Shown: positions 18,532-29,044, counted from the first letter of the stretch. The stretch is 64,000 bases of DNA from Mannheimia sp. USDA-ARS-USMARC-1261 (GCF_000521605.1 NZ_CP006942.1:372001-436000), one strand, 5' to 3'. The notes: a model not told the origin generated them from the sequence alone. Program-made: numbers and translations.

Positions 18532-18948
18532 TTAACTAAATTCTTGTTCTTTGAATTTAATTAAATCTCGTCGTTCTTTTTTGTTTGGTCGGCGGTCTGG
18601 GTGAGGCATTGAAAGGGCATTGGCTTTGCGGGCGAATGCCATTGCCTCACGGTGTTTCACACTTTTTTCTGTTTCTTGATAGAGTAGTTGGGCTTCCGGT
18701 GCGCCTCGTCTTTGGTTGCTTAAGGCAAGTACTTCTACCTCTTTTTCTTCATTGCCTTGACGAAGTTTGATAATAGCTCCTACTTCCACCACTTTACTGA
18801 CTTTCGCCCGTTGCCCGTTATAATGCACTTTACCGCCTTCAATCATCGCTTTGGCGATAGTGCGGGTTTTGTAGAAACGAGCCGCCCAAAGCCACTTATC
18901 TAGGCGGACTTCGTTATCATTGTCTGCTTTTTCGTGTTTATTTTTCAT
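18532..18948 (-). CDS. hslR: ribosome-associated heat-shock protein Hsp15
   Basis: S4-domain RNA-binding protein that recognises stalled 50S subunits carrying nascent chain. S4 core: VRLDKWLWAARFYKTRTIAKAMIEGG, then VHYNGQRAKVSKVVEVG. The basic C-terminal tail (HPDRRPNKKERRDLIKFKEQ) is typical. The frame is open to 19128, but the family start is MKNKHEKADNDNEVRLDKW with the ATG at 18948 preceded by TTAAGGCAG (138 residues). Divergent from nudE. Confidence 0.95.
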   Translation of the reverse strand: MKNKHEKADNDNEVRLDKWLWAARFYKTRTIAKAMIEGGKVHYNGQRAKVSKVVEVGAIIKLRQGNEEKEVEVLALSNQRRGAPEAQLLYQETEKSVKHREAMAFARKANALSMPHPDRRPNKKERRDLIKFKEQEFS

Positions 18949-19036
18949 TTTCTGCCTTAAAATCAAAAGAATAGTTGAAATATTAGAGCGAAAATGTGTT
19001 TTTTCAACTAAAATAACTCTAAAAAGGTAATATAAA

Positions 19037-19588
19037 ATGAAAAAACAGCTTCCTGACATTCTAAAGATTGAAACTCTTGCTAAAACTCGCATTTTTGAGG
19101 TGCAATCGGTCGATTTGCGGTTTTCCAACGGTGAAGAGCGAGTTTACGAACGCCTAACGCCACAACGCCGTTCTGCGGTGCTGGTAATGCCTATTCAGCA
19201 TAATGAACTGATTATGATTAAAGAGTATGCCGTTGGTTCTGAGCGTTATGAGTTAAGTTTCCCTAAAGGCATTGTTGATGCCGGCGAAGAGCCGAGTGAA
19301 AGTGCCAATCGAGAATTACAGGAAGAAATTGGTTTCGGGGCGAAAAAGTTAGATTTTCTGCGTTCGCTTTATAGTTCGCCAAGCCATATGTATGGTTTAA
19401 TGCACGTTTTTGTGGCGGAAGATCTTTACCCTTCCAAATTAGAGGGAGACGAGCCTGAACCGTTGGAAATTGTGCGTTATCCGCTGGATAAAATAGATGA
19501 GTTATTGGCAGAACCGAGTTTTGCAGAATCACGGAATTTATCCGCCTTATTTATGTTAAGAGACTATTTGAAAGAGAAAAATAAATAA
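19037..19588 (+). CDS. nudE: ADP compounds hydrolase NudE
   Basis: Nudix hydrolase acting on ADP-ribose, NADH and Ap3A. The Nudix box spans residues 78-100 (G-x5-E-x7-R-E-L-Q-E-E-I-G-F). 183 residues, family length, with the NudE-type N-terminus LETLAKTR-like motif (IETLAKTRIFEVQSVDLRF). The hslR/nudE divergence is conserved with E. coli, which supports the specific name. cysQ starts 26 bases downstream. Confidence 0.93.
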   Translation: MKKQLPDILKIETLAKTRIFEVQSVDLRFSNGEERVYERLTPQRRSAVLVMPIQHNELIMIKEYAVGSERYELSFPKGIVDAGEEPSESANRELQEEIGFGAKKLDFLRSLYSSPSHMYGLMHVFVAEDLYPSKLEGDEPEPLEIVRYPLDKIDELLAEPSFAESRNLSALFMLRDYLKEKNK

Positions 19589-19613
19589 AAAATAGATCTT
19601 GAGGAGGTAAAGT

Positions 19614-20432
19614 ATGCAAATATTAAATCAACAATTACTAGATAATATTATCGCTCTTGCGAAAGAAGCTGGCGAGCATTTAAAGCTATTTTATGCACGT
19701 TCGGTAGAGGTTAAAATTAAGGCAGATGATACGCCTGTTACAGAGGCAGATTTGTTTATCAGCCAATTTTTAACTACTCGTTTACAACAACTTACGCCTG
19801 ATGTGCCTGTTTTGTCGGAGGAGAGCTGTAATATCCCTTTGTCTGAACGTAATCAATGGCAAGAATATTGGATTATTGATCCGTTAGACGGTACACAACA
19901 GTTTATTAATCGTACCGATCAGTTTTCGATAGTGATTGGTTTAGTACAGAAAAGAGGCGAGAAAAATCAGCCCGTTTTAGGCGTAATTTATGCACCAATC
20001 GTAGATAAACTCTATTTTGCGATGGAAGCAAGTGGTGCATTTTTGCAAGAACAGGACAAAATTCGACCGCTTGTAAAGGCAGAACAACAAGCTGAAAAAC
20101 CGTTAGTGATTGCCGTTGGTAGCCAAATCCACGCAGATAAAGTATTGCAAGCAATGGGAGGACGTGAGGCTCAGTTCTTACAATATGGTTCAAGCAGTTT
20201 AAAAGCAGGTTTAGTGGCGGAAGGTCAGGCAGATTGTTACATCCGTTTTGGCGATACAGGCGAGTGGGATACCGCAGTTGCAGAAGTGTTACTCAATGAA
20301 GTGGGCGGATCTGTTTTCGATTTTAATTTTGCTCCATTAACCTATAATCAGCGTGAAACTTTTATTAACCCTTACTTTGTGATGGTAAAAAACAGCTTAC
20401 TAAATTGGGATAAAATATTTTTATTCAAATAG
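19614..20432 (+). CDS. cysQ: 3'(2'),5'-bisphosphate nucleotidase
   Basis: Mg-dependent phosphatase that removes PAP, the by-product of sulfate reduction. IMPase-superfamily motifs: DDTPVTEAD (38-46), LSEES, IIDPLDGTQQFI (metal-binding D89 and D92), and WDTAVAEVLLNEVGG near residue 222. 272 residues. Strong SD GAGGAGGTAAAG-like (GAGGAGGT at about 19600-19607). Downstream of nudE as in E. coli neighbours. Confidence 0.95.
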   Translation: MQILNQQLLDNIIALAKEAGEHLKLFYARSVEVKIKADDTPVTEADLFISQFLTTRLQQLTPDVPVLSEESCNIPLSERNQWQEYWIIDPLDGTQQFINRTDQFSIVIGLVQKRGEKNQPVLGVIYAPIVDKLYFAMEASGAFLQEQDKIRPLVKAEQQAEKPLVIAVGSQIHADKVLQAMGGREAQFLQYGSSSLKAGLVAEGQADCYIRFGDTGEWDTAVAEVLLNEVGGSVFDFNFAPLTYNQRETFINPYFVMVKNSLLNWDKIFLFK

Positions 20433-20505
20433 GGTATTCCCATTAACAATTTTTATGATAATCTTGCAATAAACAATATTTTAACAAATACAGGATAAAT
20501 AAAAG

Positions 20506-21993
20506 ATGAATGCTGAAAATAGTTGTATCGTCATTTTTGGTGCCTCAGGTGATTTAACTTTTCGTAAATTAATTCCCGCCCTTTACAATTTATATAAAAT
20601 CGGCAGACTCGGCGAACATTTCTCGGTATTAGGTGTTGCCCGTTCTGAATTAAGTGATGAATCTTTCCGCCAAAAAATGCGTGATGCATTAGTCAAATTT
20701 GAGAAAGCAAGCGGTCCAAAATTAGATGAATTTTGCGAACATCTTTATTATCAAGCAATCAACACTTCTGATGCGGTCGATTATATTAAATTATTACCAC
20801 GTCTTGATGAATTACACGATAAATATCAAACCGGTGGCAACACCCTTTACTACCTTTCTACACCGCCAAGTTTATATGGCGTGATCCCTGAATGTTTAGC
20901 CGCTCACGGCTTAACTACCGAAGAGTTCGGCTGGAAACGTATCATCGTCGAAAAACCGTTCGGCTATGACATTGAAACCGCTAAAAAATTAGACGTTCAA
21001 ATCCACAAATGTTTTGAAGAGCATCAAATCTACCGTATCGACCACTATTTAGGCAAAGAAACCGTCCAAAACTTATTGGTGTTACGTTTCTCTAACGGCT
21101 TATTTGAACCGCTTTGGAACCGCAATTTTATTGATTATGTGGAAATCACAGGAGCGGAATCTATCGGCGTGGAAGATCGAGGCGGTTACTATGATGATTC
21201 CGGTGCAATGCGTGATATGTTCCAAAACCACTTGTTGCAAGTATTAGCAATGGTGGCAATGGAGCCGCCGGCAATTATCAACGCTAACTCAATGCGTGAT
21301 GAAGTAGCGAAAGTGTTGCACTGCTTGCACCCGTTGTCAGAAGAAGACGTGAAGAATGATGTGATTTTAGGACAATACGCTAGAGGCTCGGTGGATGGCG
21401 AAGAAGTGGTCGGCTACCTAGAAGAAAAAGGCGTACCGGCAGATTCCAACACCGAAACCTTTATGGCAGTAAAATGTGAAATCGACAACTGGCGTTGGGC
21501 GGGCGTGCCTTTCTATGTGCGTACCGGTAAGCGTTTGCCAACCCGTGTAACGGAAATTGTGATCCACTTTAAAACTACGCCACACCCTGTATTTAGCCAA
21601 AATGCACCGGAAAATAAATTGATTATCCGTGTTCAGCCGGATGAAGGCATTTCAATGCGTTTTGGCTTGAAAAAACCGGGTGCCGGCTTTGAGGCAAAAG
21701 AGGTTTCAATGGATTTCCGCTATTCGGATTTAAGCTCATCTTCCAGCCTACTCACTGCCTATGAGCGTTTATTATTGGATGCGTTAAAAGGCGATGCGAC
21801 CTTATTTGCCCGTACCGATGCGGTACACGCTTGTTGGAAATTCGTTCAACCGATTTTGGATTACAAAGCGAATCGTGGACGTGTTTACGAATATGAAGCA
21901 GGCACTTGGGGACCAACTCAAGCAGATAAATTAATTGCTAAACACGGTAAAGTATGGCGAAAACCGTCCGGTACTTTAAAGAAAAAAGTGTAA
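20506..21993 (+). CDS. zwf: glucose-6-phosphate 1-dehydrogenase
   Basis: Makes 6-phosphogluconolactone and NADPH from glucose 6-phosphate. NADP-binding fingerprint [17 protein letters not shown] at the N-terminus, substrate and catalytic segment [16 protein letters not shown], and VEKPFGYD. 495 residues, normal for bacteria. It heads the oxidative pentose-phosphate group zwf-pgl-(two genes)-gnd; pgl starts after a short palindromic spacer. Confidence 0.97.
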   Translation: MNAENSCIVIFGASGDLTFRKLIPALYNLYKIGRLGEHFSVLGVARSELSDESFRQKMRDALVKFEKASGPKLDEFCEHLYYQAINTSDAVDYIKLLPRLDELHDKYQTGGNTLYYLSTPPSLYGVIPECLAAHGLTTEEFGWKRIIVEKPFGYDIETAKKLDVQIHKCFEEHQIYRIDHYLGKETVQNLLVLRFSNGLFEPLWNRNFIDYVEITGAESIGVEDRGGYYDDSGAMRDMFQNHLLQVLAMVAMEPPAIINANSMRDEVAKVLHCLHPLSEEDVKNDVILGQYARGSVDGEEVVGYLEEKGVPADSNTETFMAVKCEIDNWRWAGVPFYVRTGKRLPTRVTEIVIHFKTTPHPVFSQNAPENKLIIRVQPDEGISMRFGLKKPGAGFEAKEVSMDFRYSDLSSSSSLLTAYERLLLDALKGDATLFARTDAVHACWKFVQPILDYKANRGRVYEYEAGTWGPTQADKLIAKHGKVWRKPSGTLKKKV

Positions 21994-22002
21994 ATTTCAG
22001 TT

Positions 22003-22023
22003 CCCCTCTTTTCTAAAGAGGGG
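22003..22023. repeat. CCCCTCTTT palindrome, copy 1
   Basis: Stem CCCCTCTTT, loop TCT, stem AAAGAGGGG, followed by TG, between zwf and pgl. An identical hairpin is at 49189-49209 between murE and murF. Confidence 0.7.
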
Positions 22024-22042
22024 TGTTATAACAAGGTAAATT

Positions 22043-22741
22043 ATGAATAAAGTTATTTTCCCAACCGCCCAAGCAGCAGTAGAGCAAATCGCAGCAGAAT
22101 TTAAAACCTACAGCGAACAAAATCGCCCAGTACATATTTCGCTTTCCGGTGGTTCAACGCCAAAATTATTATTTAAAACGTTGGCACAAGTCCCATTTAA
22201 CACCGAAATTCAGTGGCAAAATCTCCATTTTTGGTGGGGGGATGATCGTATGGTTTCCCCAACCGATCCGGAAAGTAACTACGGCGAAGTACAAAAATTA
22301 CTGTTCGACCATATCAATATTCCGGCAGAAAATATCCACCGTATTTGTGGCGAAGAGCCAGTGGAACAAGAGCTTGCAAGATTTTCACAAGAATTAACCG
22401 CTTGCGTGCCAAATCTTGAATTTGACTGGATTATTTTAGGAATGGGAACAGACGGACACACCGCCTCACTTTTCCCACACCAAACCGATTTTGACGATCA
22501 AAATATTGCTGTCATTGCCAAGCACCCTGAAACAGGGCAAGTACGTATTTCTAAAACAGCCTCATTAATTGAAAAAGCAAAACGCATTACTTATTTAGTA
22601 ACAGGTGCAGCAAAAGCAGAAATTTTAAAAGAAATCCAAACCACACCTGCAGAAAACCTACCTTACCCAGCCGCAAAAATTAAAGCAAAAAATGGCGTAA
22701 CGGAGTGGATTTTGGATAGTGAGGCGGCGAAATATCTTTAG
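22043..22741 (+). CDS. pgl: 6-phosphogluconolactonase
   Basis: Hydrolyses 6-phosphogluconolactone to 6-phosphogluconate. DevB-type features: HISLSGGSTPKLLF phosphate loop, WQNLHFWWGDDRMVSPTDPESNYG, and LGMGTDGHTASLFPH. 232 residues. SD ACAAGGTAA. Positioned directly after zwf, the enzyme making its substrate. Confidence 0.97.
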   Translation: MNKVIFPTAQAAVEQIAAEFKTYSEQNRPVHISLSGGSTPKLLFKTLAQVPFNTEIQWQNLHFWWGDDRMVSPTDPESNYGEVQKLLFDHINIPAENIHRICGEEPVEQELARFSQELTACVPNLEFDWIILGMGTDGHTASLFPHQTDFDDQNIAVIAKHPETGQVRISKTASLIEKAKRITYLVTGAAKAEILKEIQTTPAENLPYPAAKIKAKNGVTEWILDSEAAKYL

Positions 22742-22755
22742 CGGAAGTTTTAGTG

Positions 22756-23106
22756 ATGTTTAACCTTAATAACAAAATCTTTTCTGCCGTGCAAAATAGT
22801 GAAAGTGGTGAAGTGAGTAATCAAACACGTTTTCATTATTTTCAACAAGATAAAATGATCTGGGCGGAATATCAAGGCGGTGAGATTTTAAAAGGATTTT
22901 TAATTGGTAAATGGATTTCAGATTGTCAAATTGAGTTTAGCTACCAACATTTAAATCAGAGATTGGAAAATCGTCTTGGGCGTTGTGTAACTACATTTTC
23001 GGTAGATAATGGAAAATTAGTTGGGCGTGAGCATTGGCAATGGCTCGACACATTGGAAACAGGGCAATCACAAATTATAGAGATAAATAGCGAAGAAATC
23101 TTATGA
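22756..23106 (+). CDS. small conserved protein of unknown function
   Basis: 116-residue protein of a small beta-rich family sometimes labelled n-acetylglutamate synthase in databases without good reason. Features: RFHYFQQDKMIWAEYQGGEILKGFLIG, then REHWQWL near the C-terminus. No signal peptide. GTG at 22753 is directly adjacent, but ATG at 22756 is the likelier start. Its stop overlaps the start of the racemase gene (ATGA at 23103-23106), so the two are translationally coupled. Confidence 0.75.
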   Translation: MFNLNNKIFSAVQNSESGEVSNQTRFHYFQQDKMIWAEYQGGEILKGFLIGKWISDCQIEFSYQHLNQRLENRLGRCVTTFSVDNGKLVGREHWQWLDTLETGQSQIIEINSEEIL

Positions 23107-23792
23107 AAACACTCGGAATTTTAGGCGGAATGAGTGCAGAAAGCACGGTATCTTATTATTTGAATATTAACCGTGCAGTAAATCAAGCATTGGGTGGAAA
23201 TTCCAGTGCAAAAATTTTTATCTCAAGTGTGAATTTTGAAGAAATTGTTCAACACCAAAAACAGGGAAACTGGCAACGTGCAGGCGAAATTTTGGCAGAG
23301 CAAGCAAGTTTATTAGAACAAGCTGGGGCAGAGGGTATTTTGCTCGCCACCAATACGATGCACAAAGTAGCAAATCAGATTACCGATAATATTTCTGTTC
23401 CGTTTTTGAATATTTTAGATTGCGTTGCAGATAGCATTCAAGCAAAAGGATTGAGCAAAGTCGCTCTACTTGGCACACAGTTTACAATGAGCGATAATTT
23501 TTATCGTGATGGTTTACTTGAGCGTGGTATTACGCCTATTGTGCCTGACGAAAGCACGCAGAAAGAGATTCATCGGATTATTTTTGATGAATTATGCTTG
23601 GGTAAAATCGAGCAAAACTCAAAAGATTTCTATCTCAAAACGATTAAAGATTTAGCAGCACTAGGGGCTGAAGGTGTGATTTTAGGCTGTACTGAAATCG
23701 GTTTATTAATTCAGCAATCAGAAAGCGAATTACCGTTTTTCGACACAGCAGAATTGCATAGCCAAATGGCGGTAGAGTTTGTTTTAGGCTAA
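23103..23792 (+). CDS. aspartate/glutamate racemase family protein (YgeA-like)
   Basis: 229 residues with MKTLGILGGMSAESTVSYYLNIN at the start, LLATNTMHKVA near residue 80 and LGCTEIGLLI near residue 200. The C-terminal cysteine is present, and the first catalytic position is Thr as in YgeA-type amino-acid racemases rather than Cys as in MurI. Substrate is not clear from sequence; D/L interconversion of an amino acid is inferred. It lies between pgl and gnd, unrelated in pathway. Confidence 0.85.
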   Translation: MKTLGILGGMSAESTVSYYLNINRAVNQALGGNSSAKIFISSVNFEEIVQHQKQGNWQRAGEILAEQASLLEQAGAEGILLATNTMHKVANQITDNISVPFLNILDCVADSIQAKGLSKVALLGTQFTMSDNFYRDGLLERGITPIVPDESTQKEIHRIIFDELCLGKIEQNSKDFYLKTIKDLAALGAEGVILGCTEIGLLIQQSESELPFFDTAELHSQMAVEFVLG

Positions 23793-23814
23793 CTAAACAA
23801 TAGATTTAATATTT

Positions 23815-23870
23815 ACAAGCGGTCAAATTTATAAAATTTTTTGCAAAATCTTCATAAAATCCGACCGCTT
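23815..23870. terminator. uptake-sequence inverted pair before gnd
   Basis: ACAAGCGGTCAAATTT and ATCCGACCGCTT arms; likely ends the zwf-pgl-racemase transcript. Confidence 0.6.
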
Positions 23871-23899
23871 ACCGAATTAAAAAACAACAGGAGCAAACA

Positions 23900-25354
23900 A
23901 TGTCAGTAAAAGGCGATATCGGCGTTATCGGTTTAGCGGTAATGGGGCAAAACTTAATTTTAAATATGAATGATCACGGCTTTAAAGTGGTGGCGTATAA
24001 CCGCACCACGTCAAAAGTTGATGAGTTTTTAGCAGGTCCTGCAAAAGACACCAATATCATTGGGGCTTACTCTTTAGAAGATTTAGCCGCTAAATTGGAA
24101 AAACCACGCCGTGTAATGTTAATGGTACGTGCGGGTGATGTGGTGGATCAATTTATTGATGCGTTAGTGCCACATTTGGAAGAAGGCGACATCATTATTG
24201 ATGGCGGTAACTCAAACTATCCGGATACTAACCGCCGAGTGCAGGCATTGGCAGAAAAAGGCATTCGTTTTATCGGTTCAGGTGTTTCCGGTGGTGAAGA
24301 AGGTGCAAGACACGGGCCATCAATTATGCCGGGCGGTGATGAATCTGCGTGGCAATATGTAAAACCAATTTTCCAAGCCATTTCTGCAAAAACCGAACAA
24401 GGTGAGCCTTGTTGTGATTGGGTGGGGCGTGATGGTGCAGGTCATTTCGTGAAAATGGTTCACAACGGGATCGAATATGGCGATATGCAGTTAATTTGTG
24501 AAGCTTACCAATTCTTAAAAGATGGTTTAGGCTTAAGCTACGATGAAATGCACGAAATCTTCAAAGAGTGGCAAAATACCGAATTGGATAGCTATTTGGT
24601 CGATATTACGACTGAAATTCTTGCTTATAAAGATGAAGATGGCGAGCCATTGGTTGAGAAAATTCTTGATACCGCAGGGCAGAAAGGTACAGGTAAATGG
24701 ACGGGTATCAATGCTTTAGATTTCGGTATTCCATTAACTTTAATTACTGAATCGGTATTTGCTCGTTGTGTGTCTGCATTTAAAGATCAACGTGTTGCGG
24801 CATCAAGACTGTTCAACAAAGAAATCGGTAAAGTTGAAGGTGATAAAAAAGTGTGGGTGGAGGCAGTTCGCCGTGCATTATTAGCTTCAAAAATTATCTC
24901 TTATGCACAAGGCTTTATGTTGATTCGTGAAGCATCTGAAAACTTTGGCTGGAACATCAACTATGGTGCAACCGCACTTTTATGGCGTGAAGGTTGTATT
25001 ATCCGCAGCCGTTTCTTAGGCAACATTCGTGATGCGTATGAAGCAAACCCATACTTAGTGTTCTTAGGTTCAGACCCATACTTTAAAGAGATTTTAGAAA
25101 ACTGCTTAGCCGATTGGCGTAAAGTGGTGGCGAAATCAATTGAGATTGGTTTACCAGTGCCTTGTATGTCGTCAGCAATTACGTTCTTAGATGGCTATAC
25201 TTCGGAGCGTTTACCGGCTAATTTATTACAAGCACAACGTGATTACTTCGGGGCTCACACTTACGAGCGTACCGACAAACCACGTGGTGAGTTCTTCCAC
25301 ACCAACTGGACAGGTCGTGGCGGTAATACTGCCTCAACCACTTATGATGTGTAA
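23900..25354 (+). CDS. gnd: 6-phosphogluconate dehydrogenase, decarboxylating
   Basis: Third oxidative pentose-phosphate enzyme, giving ribulose 5-phosphate, CO2 and NADPH. N-terminal Rossmann GLAVMGQNLILNMNDHG, substrate signature GVSGGEEGARHGPSIMPGG, catalytic lysine segment HFVKMVHNGIEYGDMQL, and C-terminal tail HTNWTGRGG. 484 residues. SD ACAGGAGCAA. A strong terminator follows. Confidence 0.98.
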   Translation: MSVKGDIGVIGLAVMGQNLILNMNDHGFKVVAYNRTTSKVDEFLAGPAKDTNIIGAYSLEDLAAKLEKPRRVMLMVRAGDVVDQFIDALVPHLEEGDIIIDGGNSNYPDTNRRVQALAEKGIRFIGSGVSGGEEGARHGPSIMPGGDESAWQYVKPIFQAISAKTEQGEPCCDWVGRDGAGHFVKMVHNGIEYGDMQLICEAYQFLKDGLGLSYDEMHEIFKEWQNTELDSYLVDITTEILAYKDEDGEPLVEKILDTAGQKGTGKWTGINALDFGIPLTLITESVFARCVSAFKDQRVAASRLFNKEIGKVEGDKKVWVEAVRRALLASKIISYAQGFMLIREASENFGWNINYGATALLWREGCIIRSRFLGNIRDAYEANPYLVFLGSDPYFKEILENCLADWRKVVAKSIEIGLPVPCMSSAITFLDGYTSERLPANLLQAQRDYFGAHTYERTDKPRGEFFHTNWTGRGGNTASTTYDV

Positions 25355-25364
25355 TTAATTTTCC

Positions 25365-25396
25365 AAGCCACTTAATACATTTAAGTGGCTTTTTTA
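25365..25396 (+). terminator. gnd terminator
   Basis: AAGCCACTTAA-TACAT-TTAAGTGGCTT followed by a T run. Confidence 0.9.
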
Positions 25397-25419
25397 TATC
25401 AAATTTTCGTCAATAGTTC

Positions 25420-25449
25420 TTGGAGTAAATATTTCCAAAGGTGTATAAT
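25420..25449 (+). promoter_or_regulatory. promoter of SGNH hydrolase gene
   Basis: -35 TTGGAG (25420-25425), 18-bp spacer, -10 TATAAT (25444-25449) with upstream TG; 37 bases before the ATG. Confidence 0.65.
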
Positions 25450-25486
25450 AATGGAGCGATATTTCATTACTATATAAGGAGAATCT

Positions 25487-26080
25487 ATGCTAACAGATCA
25501 AGATATTTTTAACCGCTATCAAACCAAAGAAGCGGAGTTTAAAAAACAGGCGGATATCAGCCTTATCGGTCATTCACTGTTCGATATGTGGGGTGATATG
25601 GAACAAGGTACGCCAAGTTTGGCAGGGCAAAGTGTGGCGAATTTAGGTTTATCCGGCACTAGCACCCGTCAATATTTAGATGTGATTATTAAGCCAAACC
25701 GTATTCAATATGTAGGCAAAAACGTTTTTATTTTTTTAGGTGTGAACGACATCGTGAAAGAGCCTGACTATTCGCCAAAACAAGTATTGGATTGGATTGA
25801 GGAAATTGTGGCAAGCCTAAAAGCTATTTCGCCGGATTCCCGTTATTTCTTGTTGGAGGCGACCCCGGTCAATAACATCGCTACTACCGATAATCCGCCA
25901 ATTAAAGAAATGAACGCCTATTTTGAGGCAAACTGCCCATCTTATCTCACTTATGTGAAAACCTGGACGCATTTTGAAAATGAAGAAGGCAAGCTCGATC
26001 TTAATTTATGCCACGATGGCTTGCATTTTACTCAGGCTGGGTATGATCGCTTAAAAGCGATTTTAGAAGCTAATTTATAG
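25487..26080 (+). CDS. SGNH/GDSL-family hydrolase
   Basis: 197 residues. SGNH blocks: LIGHSLFDMWGDM (nucleophile Ser in block I), VANLGLSGTSTRQY (block II Gly), FLGVNDIVKEP (block III Asn) and CHDGLHFTQAGYDRL (block V D-x-x-H). It lacks a signal peptide, so it is probably a cytoplasmic esterase or lipase-like enzyme; the substrate cannot be read. Preceded by its own promoter and the SD TAAGGAGAAT; terminated by an inverted uptake pair shared with valS. Confidence 0.85.
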   Translation: MLTDQDIFNRYQTKEAEFKKQADISLIGHSLFDMWGDMEQGTPSLAGQSVANLGLSGTSTRQYLDVIIKPNRIQYVGKNVFIFLGVNDIVKEPDYSPKQVLDWIEEIVASLKAISPDSRYFLLEATPVNNIATTDNPPIKEMNAYFEANCPSYLTYVKTWTHFENEEGKLDLNLCHDGLHFTQAGYDRLKAILEANL

Positions 26081-26095
26081 TTTTTACTAAAAGAT

Positions 26096-26141
26096 CAAGC
26101 GGTCAGATTTTTGCGAAATTTTACAAAATCCTGACCGCTTG
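26096..26141. terminator. uptake-sequence inverted pair, SGNH gene/valS
   Basis: CAAGCGGTCAGATTTT and AAATCCTGACCGCTTG arms between convergent genes; serves both strands. Confidence 0.75.
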
Positions 26142-26148
26142 TGTTCAA

Positions 26149-29013
26149 TTACAGTGCTTCAATTTCTTGATACTGCACCTGCAATTTCTCTAAACCACTC
26201 AGATACTCTTGCATTTTTTCACGCTCTTTGGCAATCACTTGCTCAGGGGCTTTTGCCACAAAGGCTTCGTTGGAGAGTTTGCCTTCGATACGAGCCACTT
26301 CCCCTTTGAGTTTATCCATCTCTTTGGTTAAACGAGATAGCTCAGCTTCTTTATTGATAAAGCCTGCCATTGGGATCAAGATTTCGCCATTTGCCACCAA
26401 TTTCGCCACCGATAGTGGTGCGTTTTCGCCGGTTTCCAGCACTTTCACGCTATCAAGTTTTGCCATTGATTTGAGCAATACTTCATTCGCATTGAGAATT
26501 GCGACTTCATCTGCCGAGAAGTTACGGGCGATCAGGTCTAAGCCTTTACTTGGGGCGATGTTACTTTCCGCACGAATGTTACGCACCGCCACAATCACGT
26601 CTTTAATGAAGTTGATTTGGTTTTCGGCTTGTTCGTCAATCGCAAGCGGGTCAAATTGCGGGAATTTTTGCAACATAATGGTATCCGCTTCAATGCCCAC
26701 AAAGCCTTTCACTTTCTGCCAGATCTCTTCGGTGATAAACGGCATTACCGGGTGGATTAAACGCAGTAATTTTTCCAACACATTTACCAGCGTGCGACTT
26801 GCCCCACGGCGTTGTGCGTCTGTGCCTTTGAAGAAGATCGGTTTGGTTAGCTCTAAGTACCAGTCGCAGAATTGATCCCAAGTAAATTCGTAGATCGCAT
26901 TTGCCACTAAGTCGAAACGGTATTGGCTGAGTGCGGTGCGGAAGGTTTCCACCGTGCGGTTGAATTGGCTTTCAATCCAACGATCCGCAAGGCTGTATTC
27001 CACTTCACCTTCGCTTAAATCGAGTTTGTCGTTAGTCAGCACATAACGGCTCGCATTCCACAATTTGTTGCAGAAGTTGCGGTAGCCTTCTAGGCGTTTC
27101 ATATCCCAGTTGATGTCACGGCCGTTGCTCGCAAGTGCGGTTAAAGTGAAACGCAGGGCGTCCGTACCGTGTGCCACAATGCCTTCACTAAACTCTTTAC
27201 GAGTCGCTTTGGCGATTTTCTCAGCAAGTTGCGGCTGCATCATATTGCCGGTGCGTTTTTCGAGTAAATCATCGAGGCTGATACCGTCAATCATATCAAT
27301 CGGGTCTAGCACGTTACCTTTCGATTTGGACATTTTCTGCCCTTGCTCATCACGGATTAAGCCGGTCACATACACGGTTTTGAACGGCACTTGCGGTTTG
27401 CCGTTTTCATCTTTGATGAAGTGCATCGTGAACATAATCATACGAGCCACCCAGAAGAAGATGATGTCAAAACCGGTGATTAACACATCGGTCGGGTGGA
27501 ACATTTTCAGTTCTTTGGTTTGTTCTGGCCAACCAAGGGTCGAGAACGTCCATAAGCCTGATGAGAACCAAGTATCTAGCACGTCTTCGTCTTGTTTTAG
27601 CACAAGATCCGCAGGTAAGTTGTGTTTTGCACGCACTTCCGCTTCATCACGAGCTACATAGACATTGCCTTGCTCGTCATACCATGCAGGGATACGGTGT
27701 CCCCACCAAAGTTGGCGAGAGATACACCAGTCTTGAATATCACGCATCCAAGAGAAGTAGAGATTTTCGTACTGTTTCGGCACGAATTGGATTTCGCCAT
27801 CTTCCACCGCTTTGGTTGCCACTTCCGCCAAAGGCTTAACAGAAACATACCATTGGTCGGTTAGCATCGGCTCAATCGGTACGCCACCACGGTCGCCATA
27901 AGGCACTTTTAAGTCGTGCGGTTTGATTTGATCGAGCAAGCCCAAGGCTTCAAAATCCGCCACGATTTTCTTACGAGCCACAAAACGCTCCAAGCCTTGA
28001 TAGTCAGCCGGAATTGGGGCTGCATAGCCGGCAAGCGGTTTGCCGTCTGTGCCAATAATTTCTGCTTCCGCACGAATATCGGCATTGAGCGTCATCACAT
28101 TCACCATCGGCAAGCCGTGGCGTTTACCCACTTCGTAGTCGTTGAAATCGTGTGCAGGGGTAATTTTCACCACGCCTGTACCAAATTCACGATCCACATA
28201 CTCATCGGCGATAATCGGAATCTCACGGTTAGCAAGCGGTAGGATTACCGTTTTGCCAATCAGCGATTGATAACGTTCATCTTCCGGGTGAACCGCAACC
28301 GCTGTATCGCCCAACATCGTTTCAGGACGAGTAGTTGCCACCACCAAATAATCTAAGCCGTCAGCGGTTTTCGCCCCGTTGGCAAGCGGATAACGGAAAT
28401 GCCACAGCGAGCCTTTGCTCTCTTTGTTTTCCACTTCCAAATCAGAAATGGCGGTGTGCAGTTTCGGATCCCAGTTTACCAAGCGTTTGCCACGGTAAAT
28501 CAGGCCTTCTTCGTGCAAGCGAACGAACACTTCTTTCACCGCATTAGACAAGCCTTCGTCCATCGTAAAACGCTCACGATCCCAGTCAATCGAGTTGCCC
28601 AAGCGACGCATTTGCTGGCTGATCGTACCGCCCGAATAGGCTTTCCAATCCCAGATTTTGTTGATAAACGCCTCACGACCATAATCGTGACGGGTTTTGC
28701 CCTCCTCATTAGCGATTTTACGCTCCACCACCATTTGGGTCGCAATCCCCGCGTGGTCAGTCCCTGCCTGCCAAAGGGTATTGTTGCCTTCCATACGGTT
28801 GAAACGGATTAAGGTATCCATCAACGTCTGTTGGAAAGCATGCCCCATATGCAACGAGCCCGTCACATTCGGCGGTGGAATGGCGATACAGTAGCTTGGT
28901 GCGGATAAATCTTCGCTCGGTTTGAAATAGCCTTGCGATTCCCAGTGTTGGTAGAGGGCTTGCTCTACGGCGGAAGGGTTAAAACGGTCTTCCATTGTGA
29001 ATTGTTTTGTCAT
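26149..29013 (-). CDS. valS: valyl-tRNA synthetase
   Basis: Class I synthetase charging tRNA-Val with editing of Thr. HIGH motif in [16 protein letters not shown], editing domain ([36 protein letters not shown]), KMSKS in [14 protein letters not shown], anticodon-binding helices and a C-terminal coiled-coil arm ([22 protein letters not shown]). 954 residues. SD AAAGAGAACC before the ATG at 29013. In related genomes holC is directly upstream; here several accessory genes intervene. Confidence 0.98.
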   Translation of the reverse strand: MTKQFTMEDRFNPSAVEQALYQHWESQGYFKPSEDLSAPSYCIAIPPPNVTGSLHMGHAFQQTLMDTLIRFNRMEGNNTLWQAGTDHAGIATQMVVERKIANEEGKTRHDYGREAFINKIWDWKAYSGGTISQQMRRLGNSIDWDRERFTMDEGLSNAVKEVFVRLHEEGLIYRGKRLVNWDPKLHTAISDLEVENKESKGSLWHFRYPLANGAKTADGLDYLVVATTRPETMLGDTAVAVHPEDERYQSLIGKTVILPLANREIPIIADEYVDREFGTGVVKITPAHDFNDYEVGKRHGLPMVNVMTLNADIRAEAEIIGTDGKPLAGYAAPIPADYQGLERFVARKKIVADFEALGLLDQIKPHDLKVPYGDRGGVPIEPMLTDQWYVSVKPLAEVATKAVEDGEIQFVPKQYENLYFSWMRDIQDWCISRQLWWGHRIPAWYDEQGNVYVARDEAEVRAKHNLPADLVLKQDEDVLDTWFSSGLWTFSTLGWPEQTKELKMFHPTDVLITGFDIIFFWVARMIMFTMHFIKDENGKPQVPFKTVYVTGLIRDEQGQKMSKSKGNVLDPIDMIDGISLDDLLEKRTGNMMQPQLAEKIAKATRKEFSEGIVAHGTDALRFTLTALASNGRDINWDMKRLEGYRNFCNKLWNASRYVLTNDKLDLSEGEVEYSLADRWIESQFNRTVETFRTALSQYRFDLVANAIYEFTWDQFCDWYLELTKPIFFKGTDAQRRGASRTLVNVLEKLLRLIHPVMPFITEEIWQKVKGFVGIEADTIMLQKFPQFDPLAIDEQAENQINFIKDVIVAVRNIRAESNIAPSKGLDLIARNFSADEVAILNANEVLLKSMAKLDSVKVLETGENAPLSVAKLVANGEILIPMAGFINKEAELSRLTKEMDKLKGEVARIEGKLSNEAFVAKAPEQVIAKEREKMQEYLSGLEKLQVQYQEIEAL

Positions 29014-29044
29014 TTTGGTTCTCTTTATTTTTAATGTTTCACAT

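Noticed and set aside
27110-27661. Large plus-strand frames opposite valS
   Set aside because: Antisense shadows of a highly conserved synthetase; composition and lack of start signals give no support.
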